Numbered from the stretch's first letter, positions 34,884 to 44,144 are shown. The stretch is 64,000 nucleotides of DNA from Ruminiclostridium cellulolyticum H10 (GCF_000022065.1 NC_011898.1:3723501-3787500), one strand, 5' to 3'. Notes: generated by a model from the sequence alone, not told the origin. A program made the numbers and translations.

Positions 34884-35729
34884 TCAAGCCTGAATTACAC
34901 CGTTAATAAAAGACATCGCTTTGAGAAGCTCATCTGTTTTCTCGCTTTGGTAAAACAGTTCAAAGGTTTTAGCATTGAAGAACATATATTTCAGAACCAT
35001 TCCCTTTTCAATGGACTCAAGAGATACTCTTTTTATAGAATTTAAAGGTACAAATATCAAGTCTCCGCATATATCCTTATCATCCATTGGTTCATAATTT
35101 TCCTTAAACACTATTATCTCATTATTGCTTACAATTGAATAGTGTGTTTGTGTAATAATTTTTCTGAATATTGACCAATACCTGTCATAAACTCTCTTCT
35201 GATAGAGCTCACAAACAGACGTCTGATTTTTAAATAACGCTTCGGCTGTCAGGACTTTCCCCATATACCATGATTCGTCGATATTTTGCTCACACAAATC
35301 AAAAACTTCTTTAAAGCTGTTTTCCTGTATAATAAGCTTCCGCAGTTCTTTTACCAATCTGTCCATAATTTCTTCTGCAAACGGATCAAAGAATACCTCT
35401 TCCCTATCTTCCTCGTTGTAGTGGATGTTAAGGCCGACAGGTCTAGGAAGTCCTTCCAGAACTATATAATTAATATCGCTATATCTAATGGTATATTTTG
35501 TTATGCTTTGGTTCACTTTTTTTAAAACAACGATCCTATCTTCATATATAAGCAAAATTTTTTCATAAGCGTTATTCTTTTGGTGTGTTAAAGATGAGCA
35601 TAATAAAATATGTACAGGACTGAGTTCAGTCTGCATAAGGCTATTAAAATACTCCTCATATTCATTTTTAAGAAGTTCTATATCATTATTAATAAAGTCT
35701 TTTGCATTTGACCCATCGGTATAAAACAT
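34884..35729 (-). CDS. Hypothetical protein, possible PH-like domain
   Basis: 281 residues, not recognised. No signal peptide or membrane helix. The segment around residues 70-110 (ILLIYEDRIVVLKK, then IRYSDINYIVLEG) resembles the strand pattern of bacterial PH-like domains, and a second similar stretch occurs near 205-255 (NNEIIVFKE, then LNSIKRVSLESIEKG). The two may be a tandem of the same fold. It has a strong AAAGGAGTGG site. It lies between the hexokinase and amidase genes, all on one strand, but function is not implied by the context. Confidence 0.7.
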   Translation of the reverse strand: MFYTDGSNAKDFINNDIELLKNEYEEYFNSLMQTELSPVHILLCSSLTHQKNNAYEKILLIYEDRIVVLKKVNQSITKYTIRYSDINYIVLEGLPRPVGLNIHYNEEDREEVFFDPFAEEIMDRLVKELRKLIIQENSFKEVFDLCEQNIDESWYMGKVLTAEALFKNQTSVCELYQKRVYDRYWSIFRKIITQTHYSIVSNNEIIVFKENYEPMDDKDICGDLIFVPLNSIKRVSLESIEKGMVLKYMFFNAKTFELFYQSEKTDELLKAMSFINGVIQA

Positions 35730-35825
35730 ATTTCCACTCCTTTTACAGCCGGGGTTAAAGTTCCCCGTAAGTATAATTGTACAAAAATATATAATATTTG
35801 TAAAACAAAATATATGTCTGCTATT

Positions 35826-36599
35826 TCAATTTACGTATTTAATCAACCCTTCTGTAATACCTGCTACCATTTTATTCTGGTATTCATCTGTATTAAGGAG
35901 CCTGTCCTCCTCCGGATTCGTCATAAATCCCATTTCCAAAAGAATTACGGGAACCTTTGACCAATTAAATCCCGTCAATTCAGAGGTCTCTTCAATCCCT
36001 CTTGACTTGGCTTTTGTGTGCTCAAGCACACCTTCAAGAACAAGTTCCCCTGCTTTCCTGCTGTTTCTAAGAATTTCCGTATCGTTTATATACTTGTTTC
36101 CGGGTACCATCATAAGGACTCCCGATATACTGCTGTCATTTATGCCGTTTCCATGAATCCGTATGGTAAGGTCTACTTCAGATGAATTCCATAATTTTGC
36201 CCGCTCCACATTTGTGAGCCCGCACTCCTCGGTTTCCCTTATCATAACTACTTTTGCACCTTTTTGTAATAAGGATTCCTTAAGCTTTTTAGCTACCGTA
36301 AGATTAAGACTTGCTTCCGATACCCCGGTAGCTACTCCCCTTGTGCCACTTGCAGTTGCTGCTTTTCGAATTTTGGCACCGGGGGCTATTGGCTCTGTTT
36401 CCGTATTTAATCTTGAAGTTTTACCATGTCCCGCATCAATACAGACAGTAGTACCTTTGAGAAGAGTACTGCTTACTGATTGCGTAACTCTATCCTTTTG
36501 GTATGCATAACCTTGAAATCTGTTTACATGATTGGCAACCCCATATCCCAAAATCAATGAAAAAGCTAAGGCAACAGCGTATATCTTCATATTTTTCAT
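35826..36599 (-). CDS. N-acetylmuramoyl-L-alanine amidase (Amidase_3)
   Basis: 257 residues. The N-terminal hydrophobic segment (about 5-25) is a signal or membrane anchor. The zinc amidase fold has ligands His in CIDAGHGK, Glu in VSEASLNL and His in TIRIHGNG, and the catalytic Glu in ILLEMGFMTNPEED. It cuts the amide between muramic acid and the stem peptide in peptidoglycan. There is no binding domain, as in small CwlD-like amidases that act in spore cortex formation; that role is a suggestion. Start ATG behind AGGAGTTTT. Confidence 0.93.
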   Translation of the reverse strand: MKNMKIYAVALAFSLILGYGVANHVNRFQGYAYQKDRVTQSVSSTLLKGTTVCIDAGHGKTSRLNTETEPIAPGAKIRKAATASGTRGVATGVSEASLNLTVAKKLKESLLQKGAKVVMIRETEECGLTNVERAKLWNSSEVDLTIRIHGNGINDSSISGVLMMVPGNKYINDTEILRNSRKAGELVLEGVLEHTKAKSRGIEETSELTGFNWSKVPVILLEMGFMTNPEEDRLLNTDEYQNKMVAGITEGLIKYVN

Positions 36600-36675
36600 A
36601 TTTTAAAACTCCTGTTTTAGTTATTTTATTATGATAATAGAAGTAGTTTCCGTATTTTATATGATTTTATTATAT

Positions 36676-36706
36676 TAAAAAAAATTAGGGCCGTTTAGCC
36701 CTAATT
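36676..36706 (-). terminator. Terminator of the ribokinase / dehydrogenase operon
   Basis: A perfect 9-bp stem, aattagggc / gccctaatt, with a 6-base loop; eight Ts follow on the minus strand. It lies about 75 bases after the dehydrogenase stop. Confidence 0.85.
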
Positions 36707-36781
36707 TTCATTTTATCGTTGCTGCTCAATTAACATCTATTTATGCCGAATGTAGCATCGGCAATAACTTTATTTCCCCGA

Positions 36782-37855
36782 TTAAAATGTAAATACCACC
36801 TTGAAATCTCCATGTTTGCCTGTAGCATATTCGAAAGCTTTCTCCCACTCCTCTAGCTTGAAGGATCTTCCGATTATCCCATCAGTTTTTAGTGTTCCTT
36901 TTGTAATATGCTCTATTACAAAAGGATAGCAATACGGTGAGAGGTGAGCTCCAAGTACATCAAGTTCCTTTCCATCTCCGATTATGGACCAGTCCACTGT
37001 CGTTTCCGAACCAAAAACTGAGAACTCCACAAAACGTCCAAGTTTCCGAATCATTTCCAAGCCTTGAATTACACTGGACGGATGTCCTGTGGCTTCAATA
37101 TAAATGTCACAGCCGTAACCATCGGTTAGATCCATGATATTTTTTACAACGTCCTCTCTTCCGGGGTTAAATACAATATCAGCACCAAACTCTTTAGCCT
37201 TTTCCAAGCGAGAGTCCATCATATCGAGAACAATCAGTTTTGCAGGGTTTTTCATGCGTGCGTAGGTAATCATACCAAGTCCCAAAGTACCTGCACCTGA
37301 TATTACTACTACATCCTCGTTGGTTATTTGTGCCCGGTCTACACAATGCTTGGAACATGCGTATGGTTCTATCAGGAGAGCCTTCTCAAGGGATAAGTCT
37401 TTTGGAACTTTATGTATTACCGCAGTTTTAGGGTAGCGAACATATTCAGCCATTCCCCCATTGTTATCTTTCTGAAAACCAAATGTAGCATGTGGCTGAC
37501 ACATCCAGTAGCGTCCGGTTTTACAGAACTTACATTCGCCACAGGGAACAATCTGATCGGCTGTAACTCTGTCTCCAACTTCATAACCTTTTACATTTTT
37601 ACCCATTTCTACTATAATCCCAAGAAATTCGTGACCGGGAATAAATGGAGGTTTTACCCAGGACTCTTGGTTATTGTTACCCCAAAAACGACCGGCCCCG
37701 TCCATACACTTTAAATCACCTGCACAAATACCACAACCTTCGGTTTTTATTACAATATCATCCGGCCCACACACAGGAGTAGGATATTCCTTTACAAAAC
37801 GATAATCCCCCTTTCCGTATGCAACTAATGCCTTCATTGTCTTTGGAATACTCAT
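36782..37855 (-). CDS. Zinc-dependent polyol dehydrogenase, erythritol/threitol type
   Basis: 357 residues, a medium-chain zinc alcohol dehydrogenase. Catalytic zinc ligands are seen in EGCGICAGDLK, PGHEFLG and the later Glu of LLIEPYACSKH. Structural zinc Cys are in VPCGECKFCKTGRYWMC. The Rossmann motif is SGAGTLGLGM. The N-terminal part (CGICAGDLKCMDGAGRFWG) resembles enzymes annotated as erythritol/L-threitol dehydrogenases. The substrate is uncertain. The start at 37855 follows GGTGGAG; an upstream ATG 18 bases earlier precedes that site. It follows the ribokinase gene by 53 bases, so a shared sugar or polyol pathway is likely. Confidence 0.88.
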   Translation of the reverse strand: MSIPKTMKALVAYGKGDYRFVKEYPTPVCGPDDIVIKTEGCGICAGDLKCMDGAGRFWGNNNQESWVKPPFIPGHEFLGIIVEMGKNVKGYEVGDRVTADQIVPCGECKFCKTGRYWMCQPHATFGFQKDNNGGMAEYVRYPKTAVIHKVPKDLSLEKALLIEPYACSKHCVDRAQITNEDVVVISGAGTLGLGMITYARMKNPAKLIVLDMMDSRLEKAKEFGADIVFNPGREDVVKNIMDLTDGYGCDIYIEATGHPSSVIQGLEMIRKLGRFVEFSVFGSETTVDWSIIGDGKELDVLGAHLSPYCYPFVIEHITKGTLKTDGIIGRSFKLEEWEKAFEYATGKHGDFKVVFTF

Positions 37856-37908
37856 ATAGACTCCACCTTTCAAATTATATTTTAATTTTGTAAAACTCTG
37901 TTTTAATG

Positions 37909-38844
37909 TTATTTTGCTGAACCCATCTCTGATATATATTTCTCAACCTCTTCCATAGACGGCATTGATGACTGAGCTCCTTTTCTGGTTACGGAAATAG
38001 AAGCCACATTATTTGCAAATTCGACTGCTGATATGATATCTTTTCCTTTTGATAGGTACAGTGCCATAGAAGCAATAAAGCTGTCACCTGCTGCGGTAGT
38101 ATCTATTACCTTTACATCTTGAGTACTGATATACTTTATAACGTCATTTTGAGCCGAAACAAAAGAACCTTTACCTCCAAGAGTTACTATTACAGTTTTA
38201 ACACCTTGCTTTTTTATTGAATCGACAGCTTTACTTATACAGCTATCAACCTCTTCTATTCCTGTGAGTTTAACCAATTCTGTTTCATTGGGTTTGATGA
38301 TATCAACGTTTGAAAGAAGTTCTGCCGGTAGATCATCCGGTGCCGGAGCAGGGTCAAGTATAACTGTTTTCCCAAGCTCTTTCGCCTTCTTTGCTGCATA
38401 TGTTACAGTTTCAATAGGTATTTCCAACTGAAAAATGACTATATCGCTTTCTTCAATTACTTTAAGATTTCTATCAATATATTCCTTACTTACATATTTG
38501 TTGGCACCTTGTACAACTATTATACTGTTGTCTCCATGCTCATTGACATTTATTAGAGCTATGCCTGTATTAACGCCATTAATTCGTGCAATGTGAGTTG
38601 TATCTACGCCCACAGCCTTTAAACCATCTATTTGAATATCACCATAGGAATCATTTCCTACAGCACCCAGCATTGTTACATCTGCCCCCAGCTTTCCTAA
38701 AGCATATGCCTGATTAGCACCTTTCCCTCCCGGTATAAATTCCAATCTATCTGCCAACAATGTTTCTCCAATTTGCGGCATATGTTTTACATTAACAACT
38801 AAGTCCATATTAAGACTTCCTATAACTAATATTTTGCCCATCAT
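37909..38844 (-). CDS. rbsK: Ribokinase-family sugar kinase
   Basis: 311 residues. The PfkB fold starts with VIGSLNMDLVV and GETL, followed by PGGKGANQAYALGKLG, ending with the catalytic motif IDTTAAGDSFIAS (Asp base). Closest to ribokinase by motifs; it phosphorylates ribose or a related sugar at O5. Two consecutive ATGs (38844, 38841) follow GAGGTAGGTG, and either may be used. It is the first gene with the polyol dehydrogenase, behind a promoter at 38954-38981. No ribose transporter is nearby, so the exact substrate is open. Confidence 0.88.
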   Translation of the reverse strand: MMGKILVIGSLNMDLVVNVKHMPQIGETLLADRLEFIPGGKGANQAYALGKLGADVTMLGAVGNDSYGDIQIDGLKAVGVDTTHIARINGVNTGIALINVNEHGDNSIIVVQGANKYVSKEYIDRNLKVIEESDIVIFQLEIPIETVTYAAKKAKELGKTVILDPAPAPDDLPAELLSNVDIIKPNETELVKLTGIEEVDSCISKAVDSIKKQGVKTVIVTLGGKGSFVSAQNDVIKYISTQDVKVIDTTAAGDSFIASMALYLSKGKDIISAVEFANNVASISVTRKGAQSSMPSMEEVEKYISEMGSAK

Positions 38845-38917
38845 ACACCTACCTCTTTGCAGAACTTTCAACTGTATCTATATTTATCTCTGTCAGCAAT
38901 AAACAAAAGCTTCTCAA

Positions 38918-38935
38918 TAAGAAAAATTTTTCTTA
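38918..38935. promoter_or_regulatory. Perfect 18-bp palindrome, possible operator of rbsK operon
   Basis: TAAGAAAAATTTTTCTTA is an exact inverted repeat about 20-35 bases beyond the -10 box of the rbsK promoter and 75 bases before the start codon. The position suits a repressor operator. The protein that binds it is not known; it does not follow the CcpA pattern. Confidence 0.4.
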
Positions 38936-38953
38936 AACCTGTTTTCTAGGTAC

Positions 38954-38981
38954 ATTATCTATATAATTCGACAAAAGTCAA
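38954..38981 (-). promoter_or_regulatory. Promoter of the ribokinase operon
   Basis: On the minus strand, TTGACT (38981-38976), 16 bases, GATAAT (38959-38954). Confidence 0.55.
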
Positions 38982-39062
38982 GGCGTTTTAGTGCATTGTT
39001 TTATGTTTTTATTGTTATTTTGCTCTTTCTCGCTAAAATAAGTAAAATAATGATTATTGCTG

Positions 39063-39164
39063 CCCGGGAAAACTGTTTCCTAAAGATTTATTTGATAATA
39101 TTTGCTTTTGTTTACCTGCTCTTTTTATTTGCCGAAAGTACCCGGAATCGCTAAGGAAACAGTT
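39063..39164. other. Unexplained non-coding stretch with distant inverted repeat
   Basis: No gene. aactgtttcct (39071-39081) is the exact complement of aggaaacagtt (39154-39164), 72 bases away, and CCCGG motifs lie just inside or outside the pair (39063, 39141). The stretch sits between the rbsK promoter and the chemoreceptor terminator. It could be a structured RNA or decayed element. Nothing matches a riboswitch class that I know. Confidence 0.35.
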
Positions 39165-39181
39165 CAGCGGTACAACAAAAT

Positions 39182-39218
39182 AAAGGGTCAATCGATTAAA
39201 TCGATTGACCCTTTTTAT
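39182..39218. terminator. Terminator after the chemoreceptor gene
   Basis: A perfect 15-bp stem, aaagggtcaatcgat / atcgattgacccttt, 3-base loop, with T runs after it on the plus strand and a T-rich stretch on the minus strand. It lies 12 bases after the stop of the minus-strand gene. Confidence 0.8.
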
Positions 39219-39229
39219 TGGGTATATAA

Positions 39230-41428
39230 TTACTCTGTCTTAAACTTTGAAATCTCTCTTTTTAAATCAACTGACAGGTCATTAAGAGTCTTAGCATGGT
39301 TCGCCAGATCCTCCGCTGATGCCATCTGTTCTTGAGTGCTTGCCGAAATTTCTTCTGTAGTAGCAGCTGATTCCTCCGCTACAGCTGAAATATTTTCCAT
39401 AGACTCCATTACTTTTTCTTTGGAAACCATTATGTTCTCAACTGACTTTCCGGTCCTTCCAATATTTTCAATAACCTCATCCATTGCACTGAATACAGTT
39501 TTGAACAACTCCTGAGTATCTTTTACCGCACTTATCTGCTCACTTACCACCTCATTTGAATTATTCACTTCCTGTACCGTATCATTTGTTTTCCGTTCGA
39601 TGTTAGCTATTATACTACTGATACTGCCAGTAAACTCTTTTGACTGATCGGCAAGCTTTTTGACCTCATTTGCAACAACTGCAAACCCCTTACCCGCATC
39701 ACCAGCACGAGCTGCTTCAATGGCGGCATTAAGTGACAGAAGATTTGTCTGCTCTGATATATTTACCATCATTTTTAGTATCTTTTGTATTTCCCTCATA
39801 CTCAAACTTAAATCATTAATATTTTCAGATACTTTTGCAGTAGTATTGCTTACTTGACCCGACTTAGTATTGAGTGCTTCAATAGTATCAGCTGCAGTCT
39901 TACTCAATCCGTTAATTTCCTGTGCAATAGTCGTAACCTTGGCCACATCCTCTTCAACGTATACAATACCCTGTGAAAGTTTGTCCATATGGCTTACGCT
40001 TTCGTTTATCTCTTCTGCCTGATCTGTAGAACCCTTTGCAATCTGCTCTATTGTCAGAGCTACCTGTTCTGAAGAACTATAGGCTGCTTCCGAAGCCGTT
40101 TCTATCTTTTGTGCGGAATTAAACACACTTTGCGAAGAATCCCTTACACTTGAAACCAGCTTATTTATATTGGTTATCATTTCATTAAAGTTAAAACTCA
40201 CCTCTGAAATTTCGTCGTTTTCATTATCAATAATAGTACCTGTCAAATCGCCGTCTTTTGCTCTTTTCATTGCAGCTGTCAGCTTATTCAGTGGTGTTGA
40301 AACACTCCTTGCTATTACAAGGCATAGAAGTATAGCTATGAGTAAGCATATGATTCCCATTATTATTGTTCTAACTTTAAGGCTGTTTGCCTCTTCGTTC
40401 AAATGTGAGTATGGTACAATCGATGCCAGATACCAATCATTATTGCCTATTTTCGTATATGTAACCAGACTGTTGCTTCCTCCAACCTTTAAATCGATAT
40501 GTCCGGCCCCATTATCCTTTACTGACTTGGCTATGTTTTCAGCCAGCTTTTTGGAGTCATCGTTTGATTTATTTACAGGATACTTATCTTCCAATCTGGA
40601 GGATATAATCTTACCCTTTGAGTCTACAATTAAAATCGGAAAACCCTTACCGTTATCATCTTTACCAGTATTCATATCCTTATAACTGTCTGCAAGAAAA
40701 TTAATTTTGGGTATAATAACCATTTTTGCTAAATCTTTGCCTAAAGTTAATGATTTTATATTACTGATTATACCTGTATAGGTTTCGGCTTTTGTCCCGT
40801 CATTTACTTCGATATCTGTCCATTTCAGCCTATTTTCTGCCTGTTTTGCTGCTTTTTCCGTGTTAACCAGCAAATTATTGCTTGTGTATACCTGTGTCCG
40901 TTGAAAATTTTCTCCGTACATCAGAGTACAGTTAATTACACCGCCCGAAACTGTAAACTTATTTGTGAGGATTGACTTAAGCTCCATTTCCCTGGTCATC
41001 TCTTCAAACTGATCCACTGTCGTCCCGTATCTATTCAGTGTGTTTTGTACCGATGCGTTCATACCAATATCGTTGATATAACTTTCTAAATTTTTTATTT
41101 GGTTGTTAAGTACTACACCTGTCTGTTTAATTGTTTCCAACGAGTATGTTTTTACCGTATTATCAATTGTATTTGTAGAACTTGTGTAAGAAGATATACC
41201 TGTAATAAGAATCGTTACTACCAAAAGCAAATTGAAAGTAATTATCAATCTATTCTTTATTTTGATTTTCCTTAAAAGGAATGACTTCCCAGAAGGGGGT
41301 GAACCTACTGAACCGCCGACTTTACCTGTTGGTTTCATTTTGGGCAATTTTTTTACAGTTGATATCACGGCTGATACAGCCAAAGAAAGAAATCTTAAGA
41401 TTTTCTTACCGATACCGTTCATTTTCAT
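39230..41428 (-). CDS. Methyl-accepting chemotaxis protein
   Basis: 732 residues. A basic, Pro/Gly-rich cytoplasmic N-terminus (about 1-55) is unusual for the family. It is followed by a first membrane helix (about 60-85), an extracellular sensor of Cache type (about 90-345), a second helix (about 350-375), HAMP (about 375-430) and a signalling domain whose hairpin tip contains [21 protein letters not shown]. It relays an unknown ligand signal to CheA/CheW. The ATG has a GGAGGTAAG site. It stands alone, far from flagellar genes. Confidence 0.92.
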   Translation of the reverse strand: MKMNGIGKKILRFLSLAVSAVISTVKKLPKMKPTGKVGGSVGSPPSGKSFLLRKIKIKNRLIITFNLLLVVTILITGISSYTSSTNTIDNTVKTYSLETIKQTGVVLNNQIKNLESYINDIGMNASVQNTLNRYGTTVDQFEEMTREMELKSILTNKFTVSGGVINCTLMYGENFQRTQVYTSNNLLVNTEKAAKQAENRLKWTDIEVNDGTKAETYTGIISNIKSLTLGKDLAKMVIIPKINFLADSYKDMNTGKDDNGKGFPILIVDSKGKIISSRLEDKYPVNKSNDDSKKLAENIAKSVKDNGAGHIDLKVGGSNSLVTYTKIGNNDWYLASIVPYSHLNEEANSLKVRTIIMGIICLLIAILLCLVIARSVSTPLNKLTAAMKRAKDGDLTGTIIDNENDEISEVSFNFNEMITNINKLVSSVRDSSQSVFNSAQKIETASEAAYSSSEQVALTIEQIAKGSTDQAEEINESVSHMDKLSQGIVYVEEDVAKVTTIAQEINGLSKTAADTIEALNTKSGQVSNTTAKVSENINDLSLSMREIQKILKMMVNISEQTNLLSLNAAIEAARAGDAGKGFAVVANEVKKLADQSKEFTGSISSIIANIERKTNDTVQEVNNSNEVVSEQISAVKDTQELFKTVFSAMDEVIENIGRTGKSVENIMVSKEKVMESMENISAVAEESAATTEEISASTQEQMASAEDLANHAKTLNDLSVDLKREISKFKTE

Positions 41429-41757
41429 AAGCTTACCTCCACAATTTAAACTTGTATTTACAACGATTTTTAAGGTTTCTACAATTGTATTGCATCTGGT
41501 ATCATAATTACATAATATTACCGTGGAACATTAGCAGAGTATTCAAAAAAGCCAATAATATCACAATTATTATTGGTTTTTACAATTCTATCATACTTCA
41601 CTAAAAGTATTTTATCAAGTACTTTAGTCATTTTTTAGCAACGCAAATAACTTTTACCTTATGAATTTTCTTATAACTTATGGTAACATTAAAGGTTAAC
41701 ATAAAGAATTTCTTTGTTCCGGAATACCTAACATTAAAGATTAGGCTTTGTAAATAG
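41429..41757. other. Non-coding spacer, no gene recognised
   Basis: AT-rich region between the chemoreceptor start and the alarmone synthetase gene end. It holds the upstream region of the chemoreceptor and a few short hairpins (for example cctaa/ttagg near 41727-41745), but no ORF with a ribosome site and no riboswitch pattern I can name. Confidence 0.5.
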
Positions 41758-41787
41758 AAAAAAGCACCCCTGTAGCGAGCTGCTTTC
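41758..41787 (-). terminator. Probable terminator of the alarmone synthetase gene
   Basis: aaagca / tgcttt (41761-41786) with a 14-base loop; a run of Ts follows on the minus strand. The stem is short. Confidence 0.5.
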
Positions 41788-41803
41788 TCTTAGTCTAAAA
41801 TAC

Positions 41804-42496
41804 CTATAAATTACCTTTTTTTATTTCTTCTATTGATTTATAAATACTTTGCATTTTCCGATCAGTTTTTGCTATTGTGTCTGCACATTCCTGAAGCTCT
41901 TTTGCAACAGAAAGCGGTACAGTGTCATTTGTTTTGTATCTCAGCTGATGCTCAAGGCTAGCCCAGAAATCCATGGCCATTGTTCTTATCTGTATCTCTA
42001 CAGGTACTATTTCCTTCCTGTCTGAGTAAAAAACCGGTACCGACACAACCAGGTGCAAGCTACGGTAGCCATTCTCTTTTGGATTTTGTATATAATCTGT
42101 TACACGCAGCAGAACAATATCATCCTGCTGGGTAAGCATTTTTGCTATCATGTAAATATCATCAATATAATAACAAACTACCCTTATTCCCGCTATATCA
42201 TTAAGGTTGGCTTTAGCCGATTCCAGACTTATCTCATAGTCTTTTCTGTTTAACTTCTCAATGATACTCTTTATAGATTTTATACGGCTTTGCATATGAT
42301 GTATTGGGTTTCTTTTATGTATTACCTGAAACTCATCATCCAGAATTTCTAATTTTGTGCTTATCTCACGTATAGCTGACTGATACAAGTGCTGCATCTC
42401 AAAAAAGCTTCTTTTTAGGCTGTTGATATCTTCTCCCGTGAATAATTGCTCCATGCCGTTAAAAGAGCTGATAGTTGCGGTTTTTTTCATTATCAT
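41804..42496 (-). CDS. Small alarmone synthetase (RelQ/YwaC-like GTP pyrophosphokinase)
   Basis: About 230 residues, a single RelA/SpoT synthetase domain without hydrolase, TGS or ACT domains. Motifs: DIAGIRVVCYYIDDIY, RVTDYIQNPKENGYRSLHLVV (G-loop and Tyr stacking region), EIQIRTMAMDFWASLEHQLRYK. It makes (p)ppGpp from ATP and GDP/GTP under stress. The start is unclear: the ATG at 42496 has AAAGGAG 13 bases upstream, a longer gap than usual; an ATG at 42520 precedes that site. Upstream is a long untranslated stretch shared with the divergent hydrolase. Confidence 0.9.
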   Translation of the reverse strand: MIMKKTATISSFNGMEQLFTGEDINSLKRSFFEMQHLYQSAIREISTKLEILDDEFQVIHKRNPIHHMQSRIKSIKSIIEKLNRKDYEISLESAKANLNDIAGIRVVCYYIDDIYMIAKMLTQQDDIVLLRVTDYIQNPKENGYRSLHLVVSVPVFYSDRKEIVPVEIQIRTMAMDFWASLEHQLRYKTNDTVPLSVAKELQECADTIAKTDRKMQSIYKSIEEIKKGNL

Positions 42497-42520
42497 ACTA
42501 GTTTGTACTCTCCTTTGCAT

Positions 42521-42844
42521 TCGATAGGTAGTATACCTATATTATCCGAATAGAGTTAACAAAATTGTGTCTACTTATATTATATCGGTACAAAGTTAAA
42601 TAAGTATGAAAAAAATATGAATATTTATAAAATTATTAACTATTTTTGACCTTAATTCCTTTGAAAAAGAACCCTCAGGTGTGCAAATACACTGGAAAGG
42701 TATGTTTGTTGCACTGTTCCGGCATTATCGGTATAATTATGTATACTACCATTTATATTTTCTTTAGTTTCAGAAGTATTGACAAGTCATAATTTTGTTC
42801 ACTTTATAATAAATTTATCTGATATTGGTTGGATTTAGTGGGAG
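42521..42844. promoter_or_regulatory. Divergent regulatory region with promoter for the hydrolase gene
   Basis: No gene in this span. Ahead of the plus-strand hydrolase, TTGACA (42779-42784) lies 18-20 bases from TTATAA/TATAAT (42803-42810). No clear minus-strand promoter or operator could be assigned for the alarmone synthetase. Confidence 0.45.
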
Positions 42845-42850
42845 ATGTCT

Positions 42851-43813
42851 ATGAAGAATTCTATAAAAGTATGCGTTGTACTTATATTGATAGCATTTAT
42901 TGCAGTTATGGTTGCGGGTTTTTATTTCTACGATATCTCCGTCGCCAGTTCAAAAAAAACACTTCTTGTTCAGGATATGTTACTTAAAAAGTCCGTTATT
43001 GTAAATACGGAAGTCGAGCTGAATGAAGACTCATCCGATGATGCGGACTGGCTGAGCGGGCAGCCTTATGAGACGGTTGATATTGTATCTCATGATGGAT
43101 TGAAGCTAAAGGGTTATTACCTTGAAGCTCAATCGCCTACTGCAAAAACTTCAATACTGGCTCACGGTTATTCGTCACAGGGGCTCTGGATGGGGTTATA
43201 TGCCAAGCTGTATTATACGCTGGGTTATAACGTTCTTATGCCTGACAGCAGAGGTCATGGAAACAGCGAAGGCAATTACGTCGGGTTTGGATGGGCGGAT
43301 AGGAAGGATTATTTAAACTGGATTGATTACGTTATTAGGAAAACAGGACCTGATTCTCAAATAGTTCTTCATGGTGTTTCCATGGGAGGAGCAACCGTCC
43401 TCATGACAGGCGGTGAAAGTCTCCCCTCCAATGTAAAAGCTATTGTTTCAGACTGTGCTTATACGTCGGTTAAAGATGAACTCTCATACCAATTATCGAG
43501 AATGTATAATCTTCCATACTTTCCTCTTCTCAATGCCACAAGTCTCATTACCAAAATAAAGGCAGGGTATACCTTTGGGGAAGCATCAGCTCTTAAACAG
43601 GTTAAAAAGAGTAAAACACCCACACTTTTCATTCATGGCGGTAATGATGAATTTGTTCCTACCGGTATGGTCAACAAGTTGTTTGAGGCAAGTAACAGTG
43701 AAAAAGAGCTTTATATTGTTCCCGGCGCAGGCCATGGAGCTGCATTGACTGCAGACCCCGAAGAGTATGCTTCTAAAGTAAAAGATTTTACCGAAAAATA
43801 TATTAACAAATAA
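42851..43813 (+). CDS. Membrane-anchored alpha/beta hydrolase
   Basis: 320 residues. The N-terminal membrane helix (about 5-28) is followed by an alpha/beta-hydrolase domain: oxyanion region LAHGYSSQG, nucleophile Ser in LHGVSMGGA, Asp in IHGGNDEFVP and His in PGAGHGAAL. DSRGHGNSEG is typical of the BAAT/S9-like esterase group. It faces outside the membrane if the helix is an N-in anchor. Start at 42851, 6 bases after GGGAG; an ATG 6 bases earlier abuts that site. Substrate unknown. Confidence 0.9.
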   Translation: MKNSIKVCVVLILIAFIAVMVAGFYFYDISVASSKKTLLVQDMLLKKSVIVNTEVELNEDSSDDADWLSGQPYETVDIVSHDGLKLKGYYLEAQSPTAKTSILAHGYSSQGLWMGLYAKLYYTLGYNVLMPDSRGHGNSEGNYVGFGWADRKDYLNWIDYVIRKTGPDSQIVLHGVSMGGATVLMTGGESLPSNVKAIVSDCAYTSVKDELSYQLSRMYNLPYFPLLNATSLITKIKAGYTFGEASALKQVKKSKTPTLFIHGGNDEFVPTGMVNKLFEASNSEKELYIVPGAGHGAALTADPEEYASKVKDFTEKYINK

Positions 43814-43919
43814 AGCTTTCAATTAGCATGTTATTAAATAAAGAGTTATTTTGCTTTTTATTGAATTATATATGTCTATATGTTATATTGTTTACAAATA
43901 AATGATTGGAGTTGAAAAG

Positions 43920-43928
43920 ATGAAGTAA
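43920..43928 (+). CDS. Two-codon upstream ORF (Met-Lys-stop) in the ABC-F leader
   Basis: ATG AAG TAA with a GGAG site 8 bases before it (43908-43911), well placed for initiation. It is the only start codon in this leader with a normal ribosome site ahead of the ABC-F gene. Tiny uORFs of this kind are known in leaders of ribosome-protection genes, where a drug-stalled ribosome shifts RNA folding. Its function here is inferred. Confidence 0.45.
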   Translation: MK

Positions 43929-43968
43929 TATTTCTTGCTGATTTTAACATAACTAAACAATAATTTTT

Positions 43969-44052
43969 GTGGGAGTAATCCCTTGTTTTGTTGTGTTACG
44001 CAAGAAAGTTACTTATTCTTTTGGCTCATTCGGTATATCCTTTGTTCACTGA
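43969..44052 (+). CDS. Possible 27-residue leader peptide in ABC-F leader
   Basis: A GTG-started frame, MGVIPCFVVLRKK... to a TGA, covering the putative antiterminator arm 44000-44011. It has no clear ribosome binding site, so it may be chance. If translated, ribosome movement through it would mask the arm. Confidence 0.2.
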   Translation: MGVIPCFVVLRKKVTYSFGSFGISFVH

Positions 44053-44126
44053 CTCCGGTAGACCGGGTCTTGCTGTATTTTTATGAGCTGCGGAAAATTA
44101 ACTTTCTTGCAGCTCATATCTTTTTA
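44000..44126 (+). promoter_or_regulatory. Attenuator leader of the ABC-F gene
   Basis: A terminator hairpin pairs atgagctgc (44083-44091) with gcagctcat (44109-44117), followed by tcttttt, directly before the AGGAGG of the gene. An upstream arm, gcaagaaagtta (44000-44011), is an exact 12-base complement of taactttcttgc (44099-44110), which covers the terminator loop and the first two bases of its 3' stem. A further hairpin at about 44050-44068 (gactccgg/ccgggtc) lies between. The two folds compete, as in a terminator/antiterminator switch. Confidence 0.7.
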
Positions 44127-44144
44127 TACAGGAGGATAAATTTT

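Noticed and set aside
40170-40685. A 171-codon plus-strand frame
   Set aside because: Antisense of the chemoreceptor sensor region; no start signal.
44050-44068. Similarity of CTCCGGTAGACCGGG to a riboswitch arm
   Set aside because: It is explained by a simple local hairpin; no other aptamer parts are near.
43983-44144. A 54-residue N-terminal extension of the ABC-F protein from a TTG
   Set aside because: It would cover the attenuator and terminator; the ATG at 44145 has a strong AGGAGG and matches the usual family start.
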